Source: Chamaecrista fasciculata
Lineage: Eukaryota > Streptophyta > Magnoliopsida > Fabales > Fabaceae
DNA length: 64,000 bases
NCBI GenBank assembly: GCA_003254925.1
Contig: QANZ01042174.1
Coordinates: forward strand, 124,001 to 188,000
Direction of reading: 5' to 3'
Positions 1 through 12,336 of the stretch are shown here, piece after piece. The translations under genes were made by a program, and so were the position numbers. The notes under the pieces are model-generated. The model had not been told where the DNA came from, searched no databases, and saw nothing but the letters and a program-made list of their open reading frames with translations. Position 1 is the first letter of the stretch; every line of letters starts with the position of its first letter.

Positions 1-1344
1 CACTGACTTTCCATCCAGGTTCAACAGTATGAGCTCGACCAATCAAAGCTTTCAGCCACTTCGACACATCAGGCTTTGCAAAGCTACGCGTGATGACCCA
101 TGCAACAGGAAGTGCATGATGTCTTGAATCAAAAACAAGTAGCGTGAACAAGGGATACTGCCATTAAGAAAAGTAAGCTAAGTGCAACAAAACAAATTCC
201 TTTACCAATCTTAAGGAAAGATTAAAAGCCAAGAATGAAAAGTAATTACTTTAAGTCTTTTTATGCCAAAGGTTGAATCAGCAGCAACAAGACTTCGATG
301 ACCAAAACGGATCATTTGTTGCAGCTGCCATTCTGTTTGGATCCCCAAGATAAAAGGGTCAGATTCTGAAGTGTCCTGATAAAAAAATACAGACTTCTTA
401 TTACGTTCAACCCACATGCGAATGCTGGCTTGATCATCCAGATCCAGCTCATGAGTAGATCTTTTGATAATCATCCCTAGTTTGTGAACATACTGGGAGG
501 CAAGGCTATTGACTTTTGCGTTAGAACCACAATAACGTTGAATTCCCTCAATGTGTTTTTCCAAGATATTCTCTTCAGGAATGCCCAAATAAATCATAGA
601 CATTGTTTGCTGCTGAATTTCATTACATATATATGGAACTTTTATGGCTCCAGGCCCAATTGCATCTCTGTCAAGTGGTCCATGGCAGACAAAACCAGAC
701 TTGTTAACATGGCGTCTCTCGTTGTATACAATAAGTGCAAGTGATGGACGGGCATAAAGACGTTTGATAACAAAGTGACAAATACAACCCCTCATTGATT
801 GAGGTCTAGCAGCACGGTTTCGGGTGTTAAGCCGGTATCTTCTACTAGGTAAAATACCTCCACCTTCCCCATAATTTTCTGGACCAAATGAACACCAATA
901 CCTTCATAAATAAAAGACAACATAAGTATACGAAACCTGGATATGAGTAAGGTAAATTTCTCAGAAATTACTGGAGCAAAAGCAATAACAAAAAAAACAA
1001 AGCAAGAAAAACCTTGAAAAAAAAACCACTACATTTGAAATGAAGCATAAGGGGAAAACTATGGTAGAAACTTACAGCCTGTACTCAAGATACTCATCAT
1101 CCTTGTACTCCTTCAAGCTGCCCATTGATCGTTTTCTTGTTCTCTCAATGTGAAATTGTGTTGGGCATTCCACATTAGAGCATTCACCAATCATAAAAGA
1201 ATCAACTCGTTCATAAGGAATAAGGGCTACTTCATCATGGTGCTCAGAGTTTCCAAACTTCGTCCAATTCAAGTCAGAAGCACAGAATTCCTCCTCAAGT
1301 GGATCTTGCAAGGGAATGTTGGCAATTGATTCAATTATAGCCAT
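1..1344 (-). CDS. SWIM zinc-finger / MULE-transposase-like protein, 5' part (runs off the left edge)
   Basis: The three visible exons are 1344-1076, 901-250 and 157-1; the gene continues beyond base 1. Reading frame is kept across both introns (CT|GTAAGT with AG|G, and AAA|GTAATT with CAG|TAT). The protein starts MAIIESIANIPLQDP. It carries a Cys-rich N-terminal part (ECSNVECPTQFHIE) and then a MULE-transposase-like segment, with VAADSTFGIKRLK at the end of exon 2 and YPLFTLLVFDSRHHALPVAW at the start of exon 3. From memory this matches the Arabidopsis SWIM zinc-finger family protein At1g60560 almost residue for residue. The SWIM motif itself would lie outside the window. The family is read as a domesticated transposase-like protein; its molecular role is not clear to me. 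The start was chosen because the homologue begins with the same residues and a splice-consistent exon follows. Confidence 0.88.
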
Positions 1345-2173
1345 GCTCTCAAGGATATAATCCCCTTACTCACTTAAATATTCACAGCTACATCTACATA
1401 ACAAAAATATTGAAGAGGTTCAATCTTTTCTACTTTAAAAGAGCAAGTTGTTTACAAATTTGTTTTCTGAAATTGCCCTTGTGATCTTTCTATTTCTACA
1501 ACAAATATCTGTAGTTGAAAAGGACTAAAAAAGGACAAAATTGACAACATAGCCACTTGGGCAACACAACCCCCTTGGAAAATCATTGCGTCTTTCTCTT
1601 TAATTGCTCTAAAACTCAAGTCATAACATTTGGCACCCATAAGGAAAAGTTACATCGTCTCAATCTTTAGTAACCTTTAAGTTCCAACAAAACAAAAAAT
1701 GACTCCAAAGTAGGGCTGACCGTATTCACAATCATCACCGATGAAATTGCCGATATGTGATTACTTCAATTACAGTACTTAATAAAAGAGATTTGTGGAA
1801 ACGGGCAGCAAGATGTCAATGTCTTCATTCCAATCACAAGATGATACAACCATTAAGTTAATTTTATTTATAAGTTATAACTATATATGAGATTGCAGTT
1901 AGGATGTGCGAAGAAAGATGAACATCACAAAATGCAGACGAATTCACGAAAATTTTAAAAGAAGGAAGCAAAACCTGAAAGAAGCAGAGACGAAGAGATT
2001 AGCGACGACGACAAGCGGCGTTGTTGGGATAAATATTCTGACTAACAGGCGTTTTCCGACTTCTCTCGCTCGTTGCTCCTCTCCTCTCACTTGCGCCTTC
2101 TCTGCCTTTATCGACAGAGGTTAGGATTGGGGCTTGGCAAGAGGTTAGTGTTTTTTATTTTTATTTTTTTTGT
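1345..2173. other. Upstream region and probable 5' leader of the SWIM gene
   Basis: No coding exon is seen here. The purine-rich stretch around 1950-2130 could be the transcribed leader, with an intron before the start codon at 1344, but I cannot fix its splice sites. Short ORFs in this stretch look incidental. Confidence 0.4.
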
Positions 2174-2588
2174 GTAAATTACACTTTAGTACCCTGTGGT
2201 TTGACCCTATTTCACTTTGGTACCCTGTGGTTTGAAACCTGACACTTTGGTACCCTGTGGTATTCTCCATTAACACTTTGGTACCCTTTGGAGCTATTTT
2301 GTAATTTTAACCATAACAAATTTTGCAAAAATTACATATTGACCCCAAATAATTTTAAATAGGTCCCTAGATACATATTATCTAGGGACTAAAATGAAAA
2401 CTTTAAAAAAAATTTGGGGTCAATATGTAATTTTTACAACATTTGTTATGGTTAAAATTACAAAATGTCTCCAAAGGGTACCAAAGTGTTAATGGAGAAT
2501 ACCATAGGGTACCAAAGTGTCAGGTTTCAAACCACAGGGTACCAAAGTGAAATAGGGTCAAACCACAAGGTACCAAAGTGTAATTTAC
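2174..2588. mobile_element. Palindromic MITE-like element, family A, copy 1
   Basis: The two halves are inverted copies: the left end reads GTAAATTACACTTTAGTACC and the right end is its near-complement, finishing GTGTAATTTAC. The module 'cactttggtaccctgtggt' repeats several times along each arm. It is about 415 bp with no coding potential. Related copies lie at 16353-16740 and 23938-24388. Flanks are T-rich, so a target duplication cannot be read. The superfamily is undetermined; Mutator-like is a guess from the long arms. Confidence 0.75.
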
Positions 2589-2614
2589 CCTTTTTTATTT
2601 TTAAATAATTTATA

Positions 2615-3158
2615 GGCAAAAGACCCTTTTGTGCCCCTAACATTTGCGGTCATTTTCAATTATGCCCCTAACGTTTCATTTATGTCAGTTGTGTCCCCAA
2701 TGTGAAACGTTAGTTTCAATTATGTCATCAACTTTGACTCAATGTTGATGTGTTAATTTTTTACTTGTGTGTCAATTTTTTGTTCTAAATTAAATATGTG
2801 GCAAGATAACTGGATAAATAAAACATCCTTGATTTCTTTTTTATCCACCATGACATTTTCTACGTGGATTTACATTTTCTAAACAAAAAAATTACTACCC
2901 TAAATTTTTTTTGACATCTTCATCTTCATCTTCATAAGCCTTGTACCAGTCAAAAACCTTAAATTTCCCTAGCTTTTTTTCTTCACCTTCGAGTGCGCAA
3001 GAGTAGGGTTCAAAAACCTAAAACCCTAAACTTTATTCACCTTGGGGGCATAATTGAAACTAATGGTTCACATTGGGGGCACAACTGACACAAATGAAAC
3101 GTTAGGGACATAACTGAAAATCATCGCAAACGTTAGGGGCACGAAAGGGTCTTTTGCC
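2615..3158. mobile_element. Palindromic Mutator-like MITE, family B, copy 1
   Basis: Terminal inverted repeats start GGCAAAAGACCC and end GGGTCTTTTGCC. Both arms carry 'gcccctaacgtttg' type modules. The 544-bp element shares its ends and most of its core (tacgtggatttaca; gacatcttcatcttcatctt) with the copy at 35238-36418. No ORF is seen. The assignment to Mutator-like rests on the long arms and on the 10-bp target duplication of the third copy. Confidence 0.75.
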
Positions 3159-3950
3159 TATAAAGAAGCATAAGTTTTAACTTTTAAGTATTTAAAGAAC
3201 AAATGCTTTAATTATATATATATATATATATAATCACAAACTTATATCGTTTCAGAGATTTTGAAGAAAGAAATAAAAGAGGAAAATCCAGTGAAAGAAA
3301 TGTATGCATTACCAAAAACGGTGAAAATTGTTTACTGAAAGCAAAATACCCATTATATTAATATTTTGTTCTTCTAGTGATAAACTCCTTCTTTTGACTA
3401 GAAATTCACTAAATTTTATTTCTTGTTCCCTTTTTTTTAAAAAAAAAAATTGTGTGTATTATAAATCATTTGCTGTATAAAAGAAGTTTCAATACAATTG
3501 AACCATTTGGCGTAGTCAATTTTGTCTTACTATTTATTTAGACTATCTAAAAGTCTTAACTGATTACTTTCTCTTAAAATTCACTTCTGAGTCATGTTTC
3601 AAAACATATTATCTGACGTTTTTATACCATACAGAAAAACCTCTTTAAATCAAACAAAATTATATATAATTTAGCAATATAAAAACTTTGAGAACACATA
3701 TTACATTAGATTATTCTGCAACATGGATGTAGTAGTGAAATGTGACAAACAAGAATTCATAAGAACAAAGCTATATAAGAAACAAAAATCTGCTCCCTCT
3801 TAGTGCATTATACTTAATAGAATCCAAACAATGCAAAGTTAAAATTGACTAACTTCATGAAAAAAGAAAAAAAAACATCATGCATGATGCTTTTTCAAAA
3901 AGTACACCTAGAAAAATTAAACCACAGATAATTAACTAAAAATCATGAAG
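3159..3950. other. Spacer between family B element and MYB gene
   Basis: AT-rich sequence with an (AT)n run at about 3212-3232. The right part probably holds the 3' UTR of the minus-strand MYB gene. I see no gene. Confidence 0.5.
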
Positions 3951-5172
3951 CTAGCTAGACTTTGAAGAACTTCCCACACCAAGAAAGTCTATGAATGAAA
4001 CAGTATTCTTTAGCTTTTTAACCTGTCCTTCCATGTTTGGCAACTCAGAAAATCCTACTGAGGTATCACATGGAGCCTTGCCTTTCTTGCACTTGATGGG
4101 AAAATCTTCAATTCTATGGCCGCCATAATTATTGGAGTTTGAGAACCTTTGAGGTAGAGGAACAACCTTACCGATACTCGGAATTCCGGGTGCTGTAAAA
4201 CTGTTATAACTAGTAAGCATACAAGAACCATGATGACTTGAAGCACTTGAGTCGTTTTTGTGAGCCTTATAAGTGTTATTCTTATGATTATTGTTATTAG
4301 TAGCTAAATCTGATGAGAGGGTTGATAACAATGATTCTGAGGAATCAAATATAGGAAAATGATGATGACTTGAAGACATACCAAAGGTGCTCATGTTTCT
4401 GTCGTTTTGGAACATGAAATTAATCTCTGAATTAGGTTTATCGTAAGTGGTTGAGGAGTCAAGCATAGGAATATGATGATCATCATCATCATTGTTGTTG
4501 TTATGGATGATGCTTCTATGGCCACCACCGCCAAAAAGTGCGAAGCGATCTCTCTTCCTTCTTGCCATTAATACATGGAAGTGGTTCTTCACAGCATTGT
4601 CAGTTCTTCCTGGTAAGTACCTTGAGATTGCAGCCCATTTGTTTCCCTTTACTTTTTGAAGTGCTAGCAGCATTTCTTCCTCTAACTCTGTGAATGGCCT
4701 TTTCACTATGTTTGAGTCTAGTTGATTGTACCACCTCAATCTGCAACTTTTCCCTATAAAATTGGAAACCCATTTCTTGTTTAATTGGGAAGATCACTTG
4801 GTATATCAAAAGCTCAAAACTTTAGGCCAAAAGCTGTGCATAAACTCTATTATGATCTCTAACAAAGTGGGAAGTCATCAAGTCATAAATAATGTCATTT
4901 TCTTACCTGACCTTCTATCAAGATGTTCTGATACTATATATCAAAACCTCAAAACTTATGGCCTAAACATGATCTCCAACAAAAAATGAAAAGTCATAAA
5001 TAATTTCATCATCTTCTTAATTACCTGATCTTCCATCAAGATGTTCTGCAATAAAATTCCAATTCTGGGGACCATATTGCTCCACAAGTTGTTTTAGTTT
5101 CTCATCTTCTGCTGGTCTCCAATGGCCTCTGTTACAACTCTTTCTACTCTCACTACTATTGTTTCTGGGCAT
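3951..5172 (-). CDS. R2R3-MYB transcription factor (MYB52/54/105/117-like)
   Basis: Two exons, 5172-5025 and 4753-3951, joined TCAG|GTAATT to ATAG|GGAAAA, give 316 codons plus a stop. R2 (about residues 16-61) contains GHWRPAEDEKLKQLVEQYGP and GRSGKSCRLRWYNQL; R3 follows with RPFTELEEEMLLALQKVKGN and GRTDNAVKNHFHVLMARRK. The 'HWRPAEDEKL' block and the C-terminal FIDFLGVGSS motif are typical of the group containing AtMYB52/54/105/117 (subgroup 21 and relatives), which act in organ-boundary and secondary-wall programmes. The middle is rich in His, Asn and Ser. The single intron lies in R2. The gene should bind DNA in the nucleus; its targets cannot be read from sequence. The intron carries a duplicated piece of exon 1 (see 4801-5048). 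Confidence 0.9.
4801..5048 (-). repeat. Tandem duplication spanning the MYB exon 1 / intron 1 junction
   Basis: Bases 4936-5048 (last 24 nt of exon 1 plus the start of the intron) are repeated, diverged, at 4801-4930 inside the intron. The exon end AGAACATCTTGATGGAAG is present again as AGAACATCTTGATAGAAG. The copy is followed by a donor-like TCAG|GTAAGA at about 4907/4906. Confidence 0.8.
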
Positions 5173-8100
5173 TATTATGTCATATAATATAAATAAACCA
5201 AGATGGCAGATTATAAGTGAAAAAAAGAAGAATGATGAAGAGAAAGATATAGGAGAAAAGGGTATTAAGAAAAAAAAAGGATTGGTCTTTAGGATAATTT
5301 GATGGAAAAGTCCCTTTAGTTGTGACTACAAGATAAGGAAAGCATGTACAAATTCTAAACCTCTCTATGATCCAAAAATGGATATATGATGCTTATTGTA
5401 TCTGACGAAATCCCACTTTCAAACATCCTCCTTACTGTGTGATTCTTCAAGTTAGGAAGTATTTTGTTTCATGCAGTTTATTAGAGGCTTCAGATATGGA
5501 AGTTCATTAATGCATGTCTGTTAGAGTGAGTGGGGGTCAAAAACTAGAGTAAACCTATTTTTGGGTCCCTGAATTCATTTCAAAATTATAAGTTAGTCCC
5601 TAGATATTGGAAATACACTTTTGTCCTTAATTTATTTTTACAAACATCAACTATTTAGTCTTTGAAACATTATTTGTAGGGATAGTTTATGTTTATAAAA
5701 AAGCAAGGGATTAGAAAGTGTATTTTCAATATCTAAGGATTAAATCGTAGTTTTTGAGGATCAAAAAGTATATTTTCTCCAAAAACCAACTTGAGGGTAT
5801 GCAAATAGAAAGTCTTCTGAGCACTTAAGGCGTACAACTGTGTCCATTATGCAGACTTGGGAATAAAACAAGCATTTTGCCTATATAAGCTTCCTTGTTT
5901 AGGTATGGTGTGGGACTTTCATGCTTCATGGACCTGCAATATAATCATAACAGGAAATCCTAAAATTAAACCAGCAAAGTCAATTTGTATTGCCTTGATA
6001 TTGCATTATTTAATCCCAAGTTGTTTAAAACAAAGCTGAAAAAGTCTGTTCCTTCTGTTCTCACCCAAAGTTGTTACAATATTCAATGTTAATTTACCTT
6101 GTATTTCATCCCACCATGTGATCATTTAAAATCTGTTGGGTTTAATTGAAGAGCCAGGAAAATGAGATTTTAGTGGAGGAAAACAATAAGTGTTTGTAAG
6201 CTTTTGTAGCACTCATGAGTCTCACCGATGAACTGATAGTTTACATGTGACATCAATTTGACTCTAGAATTAACAAAATTTTAATATATTGGATATAATC
6301 CTTATATTTTTCAAGTGGGTTTCCGTACTCCCCTTTTCAAGTTATATTCTACTTATATAACAAAAAAAGAGTCATGCTAGTAAACTAATATTTTAGTCCC
6401 TAAATTATATAGGTGCTATCATTTTAGTCCCTGATTTTTTGACATACTTAATTTAATCCCTAAAAATTCATGACTCATTGCAAGTTAGTTTCTTTATGAA
6501 CACTTTATTATCTTTCTATGAGCACTTTATCATAGTATAACTCAGTCTTTGAAATGACTAAAAATGCAATGAGTCATGAACTTTTAGAGACTAAATCAAT
6601 TATTTTAAAATTTCGAAGATTAAAATAACAGGGTCAATATAATTAGGGATTGAATGGATAGATTACTCATTTTTGAATAATTTCAATGACAGAAGATCAG
6701 AGACTGTGTATGTGTTTTTTATGTGTAAAAATGCATCTTTTGTGACAGTTTTTACCTATGTAGGTTGTAATTGTAGAGAATAGAGATTCTAGCCATAAAG
6801 TGGGTTCTCAAGTCTCAACTGATTGAGATTCTAGACCCCACAATATCAAAATCTTGTCCTTCTATGTAAAAGCCTAGTAGTGCACATAACACAAGCCATA
6901 TTTTTTCCATTAGTGACATGACCACCGCCATAATTAAGGTTATTTACAAGAAAACGCTGCCTTCTATAATATATACTCTTTTTTTTACTTGGAATAAGAT
7001 TAATATCTTTGTATATTTAGAGCTCTAATCAACTTCTTTTGCAACTATAATTTGTAAATTTAGAGGTCAACATCATGAATCCAAAACCCCAATGAAACAA
7101 AAACAAAAACTTCAATGTTTGGGAATGCACCCACCCATACTTATTTAATAATTTCTGAACTATGAAGCTGATTCATGTTGTCCTTTAATGGTTCCAAACT
7201 AATTCACATCTGCAATTAATGAGTCCAATATTCTATAGAAGTAGTTGAAAACTTCATAGAGGTAAATATGACAGGTCAATTGTTAAATCACGGTCTATAC
7301 TTTATGGTAAAATTGTGCTAGTGAAATTTGATCATAAATGGATCAGGAAAAGAAAAATAAGCTTGAAAATAAAAACTTAATTGGTCAAATTTACCAGTTT
7401 CCTACTTTGGTAATTTAGAAAATGAGCAAGTATACAATTTGATCTCTGAAAAATTTAAGAATTGATAACTTAGTCCTTGAAAGAGTAAAAGTCTAGTTTA
7501 CACACTTCAATTTATTAAAGTAGTGAAGATAACACATTTAAACCTGTTTTATGGGGACTATTTTGAAAAGACATAAGGATTAAAATGTATTAGCTACATG
7601 ATTTTCATGGATAAAAGAGTGTCAACCGAGGGATTGAATTGTTTTGGCTTGTGTATCTTTTAAAAACTAATTTATATGTTAACTCTTTTAGAGAATACTC
7701 AAGTGCCTTTGGCATCCAATGACTTTTTCGTTAATTTGTTGGTCCCCTGATATGTCGTTATCCTCACTTCTGTGAATCACAAACAAAATCTCTGCATCTT
7801 AGTATTTACAATGTTGATTTAGGTTGTAGGCAGAGCGGATTGCAATGGTCTAAAATGGTTTTACATCACGAGGCTTTTGTAACTCAAGTTATGAGTAAGC
7901 ACTCCCTCCCCCTTATTTTTTTATTTTGGAATTCTAATTTTGAAGTTCATGTTGATATGCTTTTATTTATTTATTTATAGGCATAACTTTAGCCCCTTTT
8001 CATGGTCTTCTACAATTAGATGAATCCACCGTCCCAGAAGATATGCCATTTCTACTAAACTAGAGGGAGTTGAAAATTGAAATTTCTTACCTTTCTGTGC

Positions 8101-8843
8101 CAAGAAAATAGGGTAGCATTTTCGGTATTGATACTTCTCTGATACAAACAATAATATAAACCATAAATTGATTTTATGCAAAAGATTATTGATTTGTCAG
8201 ATTAAGACAAACAATAAAAGTAACATAATTTGTGCAGACAGATGCGGGAAACATTCCAGATATGGTGTCTTCCTCCTGGTGAAATCAAACTTCGGTCTAT
8301 AATTTTTTAATGTAGAAGTCCTTTTCCTTTGGTTTGGCAACATTTGACAACCAACATACCGTTCTTTGTTTGCTTACAGAGTGATGATTTTTGCCTAGAG
8401 AAAGTGACAGCTGAGCAACTCCTCAGCTACCAAACCTTTTCGAACCCCATGGGATAGGTCGATATGATCATCACATGATTCTTTCTTCCTCAAAATATCA
8501 AAAGCAAAATTGGAGGATATGAGAAGATGAGTACAGAAAAAGGGGAACACAGGGGATTGTAAAATTTAGAAGCTGCGCCTAATACACAAAGTAATAGTGA
8601 AGTATATAACTAAGCCAAAGGTCACACTATGAACCATTCTCTTCTTACAAATGAAGGTAGAATAGATTGCTTTGGTTTTGGTCATCTCAACTGAAACCAC
8701 AATGCTATTTTAATGATCAAATACATGATAAAGTGTATAGTACTAATGGATATCCCTCTACAAGCCATGAGAGAAGGAAGCTGGTAAAGAACGGCATCGA
8801 ATTATTTTTACATGGTAGTTCAAAGATCGAAGGTGTCGTGCAA
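5173..8843. other. Long spacer between the MYB gene and PEN-2
   Basis: AT-rich, with no gene seen on either strand. It holds weak palindromic modules of the 'tttagtccct' type at about 5540-5790, a clearer inverted repeat at 6380-6666, and another weak one at about 7425-7640. The last 200-300 bases before 8844 are probably the PEN-2 3' UTR. Confidence 0.5.
6380..6666. mobile_element. Inverted-repeat MITE-like element
   Basis: The left half (GTAAACTAATATTTTAGTCC) is inverted in the right half (starting GTAATCTATCCATTCAATCC on the minus strand). Both arms carry 'aattcatgactcattgca'. About 287 bp, non-coding. No clean target duplication is visible. Confidence 0.55.
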
Positions 8844-10721
8844 TCAGCTCCAGCCTGTCAAGCCTAACCTGTCAGCAAGATTGTACATAACCAATTGATC
8901 CCAAATAGGACCAAAAAGGCGTTCCCCTCCAATGGCAAATGTTAGAGCCCAGGAACAGAGAAGGGCAGCAAATACAGAAAACCCAACTGCTGATGCTACA
9001 ACATCTGCACAATGATATCAAAGAAATTTAAATAAACTGAGAGCAAGAAAGTGGCTCCAAAACTATGAAAGAGATTCATTCTATACGACAACTAGATCTG
9101 CTCAAAACCGGTAAACCGGCACAAAGACAAGATTCAGCCACTCAGACCACTCCCCCCGTACATAAAGCTATTTATACTTGTAAATGCAGCTTTGCAATTT
9201 CAATGTGATTGGAAACAATTAGTATCTATTCTCCTTCCCTGTGTAATGAGACTTTTTTTTTTTTTTGGCCAGATCCTGTGTAATGAGACTTAAATAAACA
9301 AGCTCCACACAAAAAACTGTCATGCCTTTTACAAACATAATATGAGAGAAAGATTTGTTTGCAAGGTTCAGCAGAAGCATGATGCTTCTTATAAACAACA
9401 TACAGAACATAATCCAAATTCTAAATTTGTAAAAATATTATTCAGTAAATAGGCACCATCTCCTCAACTGCTAGGATGATTGTCATTTGTCAATCAACTA
9501 TCTACGCACCCTTATTTTCTAAGTTAAAAGGGAAATTTCAAAGGTATGCTATAAACTTCGAAAACATGATACTTCCAGCAGATACCTACTTCACCACTTA
9601 ACTAGATTACCATCTCCGATCATGCACAATCATGAATCATCTAACAATGAAAGGTGAAGAAGGTTACAATAAGCAGTAAGTAAGAGTTCCCTCAATAGCC
9701 CTTAAATGATCAAACTGGGTTCTCAGTCTTTAGCAGTTTAAGGAATAACATTATAGCATCTGGCGTCTAGGTCTTTTTCATGTTTACAGCATCTGGCATC
9801 TTTTTCATCAGATCTAGATTTCGAGATAGGAGGTTTGATATGCAAGAACAGTGTTTTGGCAACTGTACATCATTTATTATTGACATTTTCTTTTCTCTTC
9901 ATCACTAGTTTACTATAACCAAAACGCAATACCTCGAACTTGGATCCCCTCAAGTGAGTCTCCCACTTGAGGGTCCTGAAGTGTGAGACAAGAGGGGATT
10001 ATTTAAGTGAAAAGCAGAGTTTTATTTTTGCATTTTCATCATCTACTCTCTCCTCTTGTCTCACACTTCAGGACCCTCAAGTGGGGCACTCACTTGAGGG
10101 GATCCAAGCTATAGGTGAATTCACGATGATTAGAGACAGTGTAAAACAGAAGGAACTATTTATTATTAGACTTGGACACGGGTGACTAGGACTCATTACT
10201 CATCAGTAATTTGCCAATAAATCATAATACTTTGTTTGAGAAACATCTATATTTAACGGCAATTTTCATCCCTTTTATTTTCTTCCCGTTCTCCTTCTGT
10301 TTGTCCAAATAAAGCCTACAACCGAACCCTACATGAATCATGCATCGTTCTGATCATAGATCAATAGCAAGTTCCTCACTCTAATTACTTATAAAAAAGC
10401 GATGTCCCCCAAAGCAAGAAGAATAAAGCGAGATCCGGAAATTGTAAGAAAATGAAAAGGAAAAGGGAACATACAGTGGCGAATGCGAGGGAAGGAGTGG
10501 GAATGGCGGAGAACAGGCCAGAAGTAGAAACAATTGAGGGCCCAAAGCAAAGGAAGGAGGGCGAAACCGAACTTGTAGAATTTGCGGGCATAGCTGAGTG
10601 CGTCTTCCTCAGAGAGACCAAGAGGACCATCAATAGTTGGCCAAACCGGAACTGAAACTAATAATGAATTCCCAATCGGGATAGGGATAGGGTTTGGATT
10701 CTGGCTTTCTGATGCTTCCAT
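8844..10721 (-). CDS. PEN2: Gamma-secretase subunit PEN-2
   Basis: Exons 10721-10475 and 9004-8844, joined CACT|GTATGT to GCAG|ATGTTG, encode 135 residues. The conserved block runs WPTIDGPLGLSEEDALSYAR, KFYKFGFALLPLLWALNCFY, FWPVLRH..FPRIRHYVVASA and GGERLFGPIWDQLVMYNLAD, then RLGLTGWS and stop. This is the plant PEN-2 sequence pattern, with hydrophobic segments at about residues 50-70 and 85-105. PEN-2 is the small membrane subunit that activates presenilin in the gamma-secretase aspartyl protease of endomembranes. The length is close to that of plant homologues. The 1.47-kb intron hosts a hairpin element (9939-10109) and a short tail-only insertion (9255-9274). The start is the first in-frame ATG. 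Confidence 0.93.
9255..9274 (-). mobile_element. Tail-only retroposon insertion (20 nt) in PEN-2 intron
   Basis: A 17-bp direct repeat, CCTGTGTAATGAGACTT, lies at 9238-9254 and 9275-9291. Between them is T12-GGCCAGAT, i.e. ATCTGGCC-A12 on the minus strand. It has the form of a target duplication around the extreme 3' end of a polyadenylated element. Confidence 0.65.
9939..10109. repeat. Near-perfect hairpin element in the PEN-2 intron
   Basis: Arms of about 60 nt (TTGGATCCCCTCAAGTGAG ... GGGTCCTGAAGTGTGAGACA, and the inverted copy from 10050 to 10109) flank a loop of about 45 nt. Each arm also contains a small palindrome, CTCAAGTG..CACTTGAG. It could be a MITE or a source of small RNA. No target duplication was found. 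Confidence 0.75.
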
Positions 10722-12336
10722 CACTATGAATATGATTACGATTCAACACAATCTCTCTCAGAAACTTTACCTCGAAAAACGACGACGACGACGAAATAGC
10801 GAGCGAACTGGATTGAGCTACACAAAATGCAACGTCGTTTGATTGGAAAATGAGAATGGAGGGCACATTGTAATTGTACTACTATTACTAAATTGTTCCA
10901 TCTTCTTTATTTATTTATTCCTAATTTTCGAAAAATCTTAATTTAGTTTCTTAACTTTTTTTTTGTAATTTTGTCCTTCTAACTTTTGAAAATGTCTCAA
11001 TTTTGGTCCCTAACTTTTGAAAACGTCTAACCGTTAGTCCTAAGTGCACTTTTTCCATCCATTATCTACCATTAGTGCTGATTTGACAGGCTGAGTTGAC
11101 TGATGATGTCGCAAATATGGATGAAGTGGATTAAAAAATGACCATTATGGGGAGACGTTTTCATGACTTGGAAGTGCACTTGGGACCAACCGTGAGACGT
11201 TTTCAAAAGTTAGGAGACCAAATTGAAACCTTTACGAAAGTCAGAGGACCAAAAGTGAACTTAAGCCTAATCTCTTTATTCTGAAAATTTTCTTATTAGT
11301 AATATTGATCATTTATTTAATACAAATTATTAAGTTGAAATCACTATTAATATTTTAATATTAAATTATTATCAATATTGATAACCTCATTAGTCATTAA
11401 TCATGTATGTATGTAAAATAAACAAACTACACAAATGTAAAACTATCTGTAATTCAACAAACTAAACAAAATATAACTGCCTTCATATTTTTTAAAAAAT
11501 ATATTCCTCATGTATGCTTATTAAAAAGAATTAGCCTTTAATTTATACATTTATGAAGAAAAACTTGAATTGTCAATTTATTTAACAACAACATCTGATT
11601 CTGAAAAGATAAATTCCACAAAAAAAATAAAATAATTGCGTTTCCTTATCATTACGAAGGCATGACTGAAATAAGAGTGGCATTCAACAACTAATAAATT
11701 GTAAGTATAAGTTCATTCAGCAGGAGCGTACCCAAAAATACGAAGATTCTCATTTTCATTTTTATGAGAATGTTCATGTCAAAAGACTCATAAATAATCA
11801 TAAATTCATAATGATACGACAAGACAATGAGATTGGGAATGTACCCTCTAATATTGTGTAAAATTTCTGCGAAGTCTAGAGAGAAAATAAAACAAAGGTT
11901 ACTGACTATTCTTTATTTTTAATTTCTCTCTATCTCTTCTAATCTCTCACACTTCACCATTTTTCATGGGATCCTATCTGAATGAGATTACATAATATTA
12001 TACAGAAAACAAATTGAAAAGCCGTGCGTGGTATTCTTTTTCCCTCTCAATCCATAGCAGCAGCTTGTCCTTGAGAAGATCAATATGAACATGGACCAAA
12101 ATCTAATGCACTCCAAATTCTCACAAGTAAAAGAAATGCTAAACAATAATTCTGCGTCTGTGTGGACAAGATAAGATCAATTGACCCCAAATACCTATCA
12201 TCGAATTGCACATATACTATTTCTTCTTGACAGCATCTCAGAGACATGGATTCAACTTCCACTTTCTCCAAGAAATATCATTCCCATAGATGGGGGAAAG
12301 TATCATGTAAAAGCATCATAGCATTAAGTGTTCCTT
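10722..12336. other. Spacer between PEN-2 5' end and GONST1 3' end
   Basis: It holds the PEN-2 5' leader (about 10722-10870), an inverted-repeat element at 10936-11267, AT-rich sequence, and the likely GONST1 3' UTR from about 12000 to 12336. No further gene is seen. Confidence 0.5.
10936..11267. mobile_element. Inverted-repeat MITE-like element
   Basis: Left arm modules 'taacttttgaaaacgtctaa' and 'tttggtccctaac' are inverted in the right arm 'gacgttttcaaaagttag', 'gaccaaattgaaac'. About 330 bp, no ORF, no clear target duplication. Confidence 0.6.
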
